Assembly: GCA_027406905.1 (NCBI GenBank)
Contig: DAHZHT010000001.1
Coordinates: 248,001-312,000, forward strand
Source: Elusimicrobiota bacterium
GTDB lineage: Bacteria > Elusimicrobiota > Elusimicrobia > UBA1565 > UBA9628
DNA length: 64,000 nucleotides
Reading direction: 5' to 3'
The notes beneath the pieces are model-generated. The model was not told the DNA's origin. It did not search any database and saw only the letters and a list, made by a program, of their open reading frames with translations. The translations under genes and the position numbers were made by a program. Numbering within the stretch: the stretch's first letter is position 1; every line of letters starts with the position of its first letter. This document shows positions 58,973 through 64,000 of this stretch, in pieces.

Positions 58973-59950
58973 ATGGCAGATAATTCCCGGAAAATTTTGG
59001 AGAAAGCGGAAAATTTTCGCGCGCGCGGGCTTTTTTCAAAAGCTCGGTCTTCTTACCTTTTCGCGATTGACTCAAGCTCAGACCCGTCTTTGCGCTTTGA
59101 CTCTTTTCTGTCCTTGGCTTCTATCGCGCGCAGTATAGGAGAAATTTCCGAAGCCCGCAGGCACATCCAAAAGGCGCGCTTTGAGATGCGGCGGGCCGGT
59201 AGAATGGATGAAAAAGAATTCGTCGATTTAGAAGAGATTCTTATTGACAGAGCGGAGGGGAAGTATCAGGAGAGTATTTCTCGCTTAAACGCCTTTTTAA
59301 AACGAAAGATTCGGGAAAAAGATTTCCAGGCCTGCGCTTTCATTGAATGGGCGCTCGGCGGAGCCTTGAGATTTTCCGGCCAACTTGAGAAATCAAAAAA
59401 GGCTTATCTCCGGTCTTTGGTGTTGGCCTCGAAAGCCAAAGACAGTGACGGAAAAATTTACGCTTTATTGGGTCTAGGCGGAGTTTCCCGGATTCAGGGG
59501 AGACTGTCGGATTCCGAGAATTATTACCGCAAAGCCAAAAATTTATTGTCTAAAAGCGCGGATTTGTTCGCGAAAGCCTATGCCTATTGCGGGCTTGGAA
59601 ACGCGTTAAGGCAGAAAGGACTTTACCGCGAGGCGAAAGGGCTCTACTTAAAATCTCGTTTTCTTTACCGAAAGCTTGGAGATCCCGCCGATATGGGCTA
59701 TGTCGAATGGGGTCTTGCGCGGGTCAATATGCAACAGGGAAATTTAAAAGAGGCTCGCCGGTTTTTAGTTCGGGCTTTGGCTTTATTTAAGCAGGCTCAG
59801 GAAAACCGCGGCCTTGTCCTGGCTAAGATTTCTCTTTCCCAGGTTTTGCATGCCTTGGGAGAAACGCGCGCGGCCGATATTTTGTTTAAACAAGCCGTTG
59901 AACTCTCCAGGAAGTCCGGTTTGACCGCTCATCTTGAGTCGTTCACTTAG
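58973..59950 (+). CDS. TPR-repeat protein
   Basis: A 325-residue soluble protein without signal peptide, made of helical pairs of the tetratricopeptide type through its length, for example ARSIGEISEARRHIQKARFE, GALRFSGQLEKSKKAYLRSL, GGVSRIQGRLSDSENYYRKA, GNALRQKGLYREAKGLYLKS and ARVNMQQGNLKEARRFLVRA. It is Arg/Lys-rich. No enzymatic domain. A protein-protein scaffold is expected; the partner may be the coiled-coil membrane protein encoded 60 bases downstream. Confidence 0.8.
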   Translation: MADNSRKILEKAENFRARGLFSKARSSYLFAIDSSSDPSLRFDSFLSLASIARSIGEISEARRHIQKARFEMRRAGRMDEKEFVDLEEILIDRAEGKYQESISRLNAFLKRKIREKDFQACAFIEWALGGALRFSGQLEKSKKAYLRSLVLASKAKDSDGKIYALLGLGGVSRIQGRLSDSENYYRKAKNLLSKSADLFAKAYAYCGLGNALRQKGLYREAKGLYLKSRFLYRKLGDPADMGYVEWGLARVNMQQGNLKEARRFLVRALALFKQAQENRGLVLAKISLSQVLHALGETRAADILFKQAVELSRKSGLTAHLESFT

Positions 59951-59977
59951 TTTTCTTTTCTCGTAACAATTCCGATA

Positions 59978-60006
59978 TTGATTTTTTGGCTTTGGGACCC
60001 TACAAT
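59978..60006 (+). promoter_or_regulatory. Promoter of the coiled-coil membrane protein, leaderless type
   Basis: TTGATT at 59978-59983 and TACAAT at 60001-60006 are 17 bases apart; the ATG follows after six bases. This is the clearest promoter-to-start-codon arrangement of the leaderless kind in the window. Confidence 0.7.
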
Positions 60007-60012
60007 AAGGGC

Positions 60013-61755
60013 ATGGCGGAAGATCTTTTTGGGTTTGAGGACAATCTTGAGGATTTGTGGAGAAAGGCCGAATCTTCTTCCTCTGAGTTTCTAATTCCTT
60101 TTTCCGGCGAGGGCCAGGCATTTCCTTCCCAAACCGCTTGGGAGGCTTTGTCTTTAGTCCGTAAAAAAAGCCGGCGCGAAGCGGAAGAACTTTCCGAACT
60201 CTTAAGCTCTAGGTATAAGGCTTTGGAGGAATCAAGGCAGAGGGAAGCGGTTTTGCGCGGCGAAATTCAAAATCTGAAAAGCGAATTGGCGGGACAAGAG
60301 GCCACCGTTTTGAACGGCGGGCTTGAGGCCGAGGGCAAAATCGAAGCGGCTTTAAAAAGTCTTGAAGAAGAGAAAAAAACCCACGCTATTGAAAAAGAGA
60401 AACTCAAGTCTCTCTTGTCTCAAACCCGGGAGCGCTTATCCGAGCAACAGAAAATTCTCGAACGTCAAGAACAGATGTGGCAAAAAAAAGAAGAGGAGTA
60501 TCTCCAAAGTTTGCGCGAGATGCAGGCTTTGACCGGCCGGGTTCAACAAGAATCATCGGTTTTATCCCGCGATTTGGAAAAATCATCTCAGAGCCTTAAA
60601 GAGGCCAAGACCGCCCTTGAAAAAACCTTGGCTGAACTATTGGAAGAGAGGCATCGCTTAATCGAGGCGGAAAAAGACAAGGCGGGAGCCCTTAAAAAAG
60701 TCGCCGATTTAGAAAAACATCTGGAAGAGCTTTCCAAAATTTGGGAGCAAGAGCGCGCGGAGTGGAAAGAACTTTGGGACAGGGAGCGCTCTGCCTGGCA
60801 AAACCAGAGAGCGGAATTATCCTCTTGGGAAGAAAATTTGCGCAAAGAGAGGGAAAATTGGCACTCCGACCTTGAGAAAAAGGAAGCGGAACACTTGCGC
60901 TTTACGGAAGCGATGAATCAGAGCGTCCGGGAATCGGCCGAAGCGACGGCAAAATTGTCTTCCTTTATGAAGAAGGTTTCAGAAAAAACCGAGAAGGTCA
61001 ATCCGGCTTTGAGAACGCTTAAACGTAAGGGGTTTTGGTTTTCTATTCTAGCCTTGGCGGTCGCGAGCGTTGGGGGATATCAAGTTTGGAATTATTTAAA
61101 CCGCTTCCATTTTCATGCCCTTTCGGTTCAACCTGTTTCTCTCTCCAACCCCACGGGACTCGCCTTTGACGGGAATATCCTTTGGGCTTCCGATTGGGAT
61201 GGAAATTTAAAGTCATTTTCTCCTCAAAAGCCCGATGTCATTACTCGGATCGCCAAGGTTTTGGCGACTAAGCCCTATCACCCCTCGTCTCTCGCCTTTG
61301 CGAAAGGCAATCTGTGGTCTTTGGACGCGGCTCAGGCCCGCCTCATCGAGCATTCTTCTTCCGACCCCGGGGTAGTGTCCGCAAGTTATCCCACTCCGGG
61401 CCCGGCGCCGACGGCTCTGGCTTTTGATGGAAAATCCCTGTGGTCTTATGATGCAGTCAATGGGCTCCTTTATCAGCACGGTTCTGATCCGTCACAAATC
61501 CAGAGCTATTCCTTGGGAAATGGGTTTGCCGTTACGGCCATGTCTTGGGTTCAGGGGAGGCTTTGGGCCTTTGACTCCAAGGGTCGGGAGCTTTTGGTTT
61601 TCAAATTGCAAGGGGGGCAGATGAAGCTTGAGGCTCGTTACCCGGCCCATCAAACCATTTTAGGGATTGTTCCCTTCGCTAAGAGGCGAGTTCTTATTCT
61701 GGCCGGTCCTAACGCCGAACATCCGACGCCGATTTTGATTCAATATCGATATTAA
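60013..61755 (+). CDS. Coiled-coil, single-helix membrane protein with propeller-like C-terminus
   Basis: About 580 residues, no family recognised. A short acidic N-terminus is followed by a long charged coiled coil (about 45-330), one membrane helix near 345-365 (FWFSILALAVASVGGYQVW) and a C-terminal region with repeated strands of the type NPTGLAFDGNILWASDWDGN, HPSSLAFAKGNLWSLDAAQA, APTALAFDGKSLWSYDAVNG and AMSWVQGRLWAFDSKGRE, four or five blades of a propeller. The positive-inside rule (RTLKRK before the helix) puts the coil in the cytosol and the propeller outside. The ATG at 60013 fits the promoter; an upstream ATG at 59986 precedes the -10. Stop interlocks with the SDR gene. Confidence 0.7.
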   Translation: MAEDLFGFEDNLEDLWRKAESSSSEFLIPFSGEGQAFPSQTAWEALSLVRKKSRREAEELSELLSSRYKALEESRQREAVLRGEIQNLKSELAGQEATVLNGGLEAEGKIEAALKSLEEEKKTHAIEKEKLKSLLSQTRERLSEQQKILERQEQMWQKKEEEYLQSLREMQALTGRVQQESSVLSRDLEKSSQSLKEAKTALEKTLAELLEERHRLIEAEKDKAGALKKVADLEKHLEELSKIWEQERAEWKELWDRERSAWQNQRAELSSWEENLRKERENWHSDLEKKEAEHLRFTEAMNQSVRESAEATAKLSSFMKKVSEKTEKVNPALRTLKRKGFWFSILALAVASVGGYQVWNYLNRFHFHALSVQPVSLSNPTGLAFDGNILWASDWDGNLKSFSPQKPDVITRIAKVLATKPYHPSSLAFAKGNLWSLDAAQARLIEHSSSDPGVVSASYPTPGPAPTALAFDGKSLWSYDAVNGLLYQHGSDPSQIQSYSLGNGFAVTAMSWVQGRLWAFDSKGRELLVFKLQGGQMKLEARYPAHQTILGIVPFAKRRVLILAGPNAEHPTPILIQYRY

Positions 61756-62585
61756 TCGCTTTGGGCGCGGCCTATTGTCGCGGCATTTAACAAATCGAGA
61801 GCTCCTCTTCCGAGGCTTTGCGCGCCGTCTGAGGTAATAACCTCGCCTGAAATATTTCTTCCCAGTTCCGAGGCCAAGAAAAGAGTTAAGGCCGAGACGT
61901 CTTCTTCTTTTCCAAAATGCCCCAACGGAATGCTGGAAAGAATTTGTCTTTCCATTTCGGGCGTGGGCCAAAGGCGTTCTCGGGTCTGGGGAGTGTCTAT
62001 CGGGCCCGGCGCGATGGCGTTGACCAAAACCCCTTGCGAGGCCCACTCCGTTCCAAGGGTTTTGGTTAGCGCGACGACTCCCGCTTTTGCCGAGGCCGAA
62101 GGGAGAAGCCCCGGCGCTCCGGTCCAGGCGTAGGCGGCTACAAGATTGATGATTCGCCCGCTTTTTTGAGCGAGCATTTGTCGCCCAAATTCGAGGCTTG
62201 AATAGAATGTCCCGTTTAAAACGATGTCGATGACCTTTTTCCAGCGGACCGAAGTTAATTTTTCGGAGGGGCGGATAAAATTGGCGGCGGCATTGTTGAC
62301 TAAAATATCGACGCGCTTAAATTTTTCGATTACGTCTCGGGCTGCGGCGCGCACCTGTTCGGGAATTGAGACATCGCAGGAAAAAGCCGCCGCTTCCGCG
62401 CCCAATTTTTCGATCTCAAGAGCCGTTTCTTTGAGGCGCTCGATATTTCGAGAAACGACGGCGACTTTGGCGCCGTGGCGCGCAAAATCTAGCGCGATGA
62501 CTTTCCCGATTCCAGTTCCTCCTCCGGTGACGACGGCCACCTTGCCCTTCAGAAGTTCCGCAGAAAAAAGAGAATTTATTCCCAT
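61752..62585 (-). CDS. Short-chain dehydrogenase, 2,4-dienoyl-CoA reductase type
   Basis: A 277-residue SDR. The NADP-binding TGGGTGIGKVIALDFARHG is near residue 20; NNAAANFIRPSEKLTSVRWK is present. The usual YxxxK is replaced by SASAKAGV, as in the 2,4-dienoyl-CoA reductase branch where another Tyr works with the Lys; IIDIVLNGTFYSS-like and NLVAAYAWTGAPGL segments fit that branch too. That enzyme handles double bonds in beta-oxidation. The start overlaps the enoyl-CoA hydratase gene by ten bases. Confidence 0.87.
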   Translation of the reverse strand: MGINSLFSAELLKGKVAVVTGGGTGIGKVIALDFARHGAKVAVVSRNIERLKETALEIEKLGAEAAAFSCDVSIPEQVRAAARDVIEKFKRVDILVNNAAANFIRPSEKLTSVRWKKVIDIVLNGTFYSSLEFGRQMLAQKSGRIINLVAAYAWTGAPGLLPSASAKAGVVALTKTLGTEWASQGVLVNAIAPGPIDTPQTRERLWPTPEMERQILSSIPLGHFGKEEDVSALTLFLASELGRNISGEVITSDGAQSLGRGALDLLNAATIGRAQSD

Positions 62586-63376
62586 CGTGGTTTTCTTTTT
62601 TCAAACATCGCGCGCACGCCTTCCTGGGCTTCTTCTCCCGCAAACAGGGAGTTAAATTCCACAAGCCCTTTCTCCCAGAGTTTTTCCTCATCTTTCATTA
62701 AAACCGAGCGAAGAGAGTTTTTAATCGCCGCATAAGCCATCGGCGGGAGTTTGGAGAGTTTCTCAGCTTCCTTGACGGAAGTTTCAAAAAAATTAGAATT
62801 GGGGAAAATATGGTCCACTAGACCGGCCTCGAGGGCTTCTCCGGCTCTGAGAGTCTTTCCTCTTAAGATGAGGTCTTTAATTAATCCCGGACGCCCGGAC
62901 ATCGAGGCGACAAGCGAAATCAAGGGAAGGGTAGGTGAAAGGCCTAAGCGAACCTCACTTAAAGAAACGCGCCCGGTTTCCTCGGCAATGAGGCGAAAAT
63001 CGCATCCCAGAGCCAAGACAAAACCACCCAAAAAGGCCGAGCCTTCGATGGCGGCAAGCGTAGGTTTTGGAAAATGGGCGAGTTTTTTGTGAAGGTCAAT
63101 TAAGCGCAAAAATAAACGGGCGCGAGTTTTTTCTTCCGATGAAAAGAGTTCGGATAATTCCAGGCCGGCCGAGAAGTATTTTGGGATTGAAGAAGAAAGC
63201 AAAACGGCGCGAACGCTCGAATCTTTTTCGGCGGCGTTAAGGGCGGCCTCAAGCCCGTCGAAAAAAGACAATGAGAGATTGTTTGAAGGCGGATGATTAA
63301 AAACAAGACAGCGGACCTTTCCGAAAGTTTTCTCGGTAATGACGGAAGTTGAGGGCAAGTCGTGAACGTTCTCCAT
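62576..63376 (-). CDS. Enoyl-CoA hydratase/isomerase family protein
   Basis: A 266-residue crotonase-fold protein. The oxyanion-hole segments are SSSIPKYFSAGLELSEL and AAIEGSAFLGGFVLALGCDF; the second catalytic glutamate region reads SLSEVRLGLSPTLP. The usual first glutamate after GG (FLGG-EL) is Val/Leu here (GGFVLALG), so isomerase or dehydratase activity may be altered. Together with the SDR it makes a fatty-acid oxidation pair; the thiolase at 10-11 kb is a possible third step. TATTTT lies six bases before the ATG (63388-63383), with no ribosome binding site. Confidence 0.85.
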   Translation of the reverse strand: MENVHDLPSTSVITEKTFGKVRCLVFNHPPSNNLSLSFFDGLEAALNAAEKDSSVRAVLLSSSIPKYFSAGLELSELFSSEEKTRARLFLRLIDLHKKLAHFPKPTLAAIEGSAFLGGFVLALGCDFRLIAEETGRVSLSEVRLGLSPTLPLISLVASMSGRPGLIKDLILRGKTLRAGEALEAGLVDHIFPNSNFFETSVKEAEKLSKLPPMAYAAIKNSLRSVLMKDEEKLWEKGLVEFNSLFAGEEAQEGVRAMFEKRKPRWE

Positions 63377-63382
63377 GACTAA

Positions 63383-63388
63383 AAAATA
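63383..63388 (-). promoter_or_regulatory. -10-like box of the enoyl-CoA hydratase gene
   Basis: TATTTT on the minus strand, six bases before the ATG at 63376. No -35 match is evident, so this rests on spacing alone. Confidence 0.35.
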
Positions 63389-63427
63389 GCAAATTGAAAT
63401 GCCTCTTGGGGGCTTAAAAGCGGCAGC

Positions 63428-64000
63428 TTATTTGAGAGAAGGAATCAGCGGCTTAGAAAAATTATTCTTGGCTTGGTTTTGGAAATAGAGAAAAAGGGCG
63501 GCCACTCGCTTGACCGCCAGCGGCAGCAAAACCCGGGCTTCTTCTTGAAGTTCCAAGGGCGTAAACCCATCCTTTCTTCTTTGACCGCGGTCGAGAGTTC
63601 CATCTTTGCCTTCGAGGGGGCCGGGACCAAATCCGGCGTCGAACTGCTGGGTGGTCCGGGCCGTTTGGTTAAAAATATCGTAGAGAGAAGAAAATGATTC
63701 CACTTTTGAGCTTGGCATTATGAAATTTTCACGGAAGTGAGTTTCCGCGTAAGTCTCATATGCGTCGCTTCCGGGAATAGCGTGCAGGTGGGGCCATAAT
63801 AAAGTGTGGGCTGGAACGGTGAGATCTTCTAGCAAGTGGGCGACATGCCCTAAGTATTCGTAAGCCTGAGCTTTTTCTCCCGCGCGGTAAAGAAAAATAA
63901 TCCCTTCTCCCTTGGTTCCTTCCACGGACCAGCGCGGGTCGTATTTCCCATTGATTCCGTAGCCGCCGGTAAAATATTTATAGGCGCGGTCTACCGCGCT
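63428..64000 (-). CDS. Zinc-dependent phospholipase C-like protein, N-terminus cut by window edge
   Basis: The frame stays open to base 64000, so the start lies outside; 190 residues are visible. YEYLGHVAHLLEDLTVPAHT has the H-x3-H-x2-ED-x4-H spacing of the helical zinc phospholipase C/P1 nuclease fold, and HLHAIPGSDAYETYAETHFR and ARVLLPLAVKRVAALFLYFQ fit its other helices. A GTG at 63925 is internal: reading upstream of it continues with AVDRAYKYFTGGYGINGKYD, which joins smoothly. Substrate (phospholipid or other) is unknown. Confidence 0.7.
   Translation of the reverse strand, partial: SAVDRAYKYFTGGYGINGKYDPRWSVEGTKGEGIIFLYRAGEKAQAYEYLGHVAHLLEDLTVPAHTLLWPHLHAIPGSDAYETYAETHFRENFIMPSSKVESFSSLYDIFNQTARTTQQFDAGFGPGPLEGKDGTLDRGQRRKDGFTPLELQEEARVLLPLAVKRVAALFLYFQNQAKNNFSKPLIPSLK

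Noticed and set aside
1-64000. CRISPR array or rRNA genes
   Set aside because: No regularly spaced repeats and no rRNA-like sequence were seen on reading the window.

Overview
The window (about 50% GC by eye) is a compact chromosomal segment from a diderm bacterium. The outer membrane is shown by an LptD-type protein, an O-antigen ligase-type protein, a PorV-type barrel and a lipoprotein. A Tad/Flp pilus locus, a lone PilT, system II cytochrome c biogenesis (ResB/CcsA) and a large secreted protein with FlgD-type Ig modules paired with a PorV-like barrel recall Elusimicrobiota or a neighbouring poorly cultured phylum; this placement is an inference from gene content only. No rRNA operon, CRISPR array, integrase, transposase or prophage was seen, and there is no gene-free stretch longer than 300 bases.

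Layout. 1-4.6 kb: tmk-holB-metG, facing tRNA-Leu-psd-pssA (phosphatidylethanolamine synthesis). 4.7-5.4 kb: a small-protein/DUF2335 membrane-protein pair. 5.6-12.8 kb: surface polysaccharide genes (initiating sugar transferase, ligase, rmlA, then on the other strand wecB, a thiolase and a GT4 glycosyltransferase). 12.85-17.8 kb: a fused nadD-yqeK, a LytR_C protein, pilT, rsfS and argS. 17.8-18.4 kb: an AbrB/RelE-type toxin-antitoxin pair. 18.5-34.7 kb: a plus-strand surface-appendage region with a 1417-residue secreted protein, its PorV-like partner, two tiny prepilins, TadE, CpaB, a minimal secretin, a TadZ-TadA fusion, TadB with an exported domain, TadC, a TPR protein, a HAMP sensor without an output domain and an MltA-type transglycosylase. 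34.7-41.6 kb: a HAD-like protein, rpmE, prfA, prmC, murA, folC and a ROK kinase. 41.6-49.8 kb: lptD, peroxiredoxin, exported MsrB-MsrA, a lipoprotein, and gapA-arginase-pgk. 49.9-55.9 kb: resB-ccsA-hemA and an M16 protease. 56-58 kb: a Fur/PerR-type regulator, Dps and a di-heme cytochrome c peroxidase. 58-64 kb: a secreted metalloprotease-like protein, TPR and coiled-coil/propeller proteins, an SDR, an enoyl-CoA hydratase and a truncated phospholipase C-like gene.

Three genome-wide habits stand out. Many genes at the head of a transcription unit have no Shine-Dalgarno sequence and carry a -10-like hexamer 5-8 bases before the start codon, so they look leaderless. Tandem genes overlap by 1-14 bases, and several convergent pairs interlock their stop codons. 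A palindromic repeat with core GGGACAGTCCC occurs as one copy inside argS and as two oppositely oriented doublets bracketing the giant secreted protein gene; two of these doublets are translated as the start of signal peptides.

The most unusual material is the 18.5-34.7 kb region: the repeat-bracketed secreted protein and barrel, a short first pilin that ordinary length cut-offs miss, a tRNA-like fold inside the TadE gene, and several fused or reduced Tad components.
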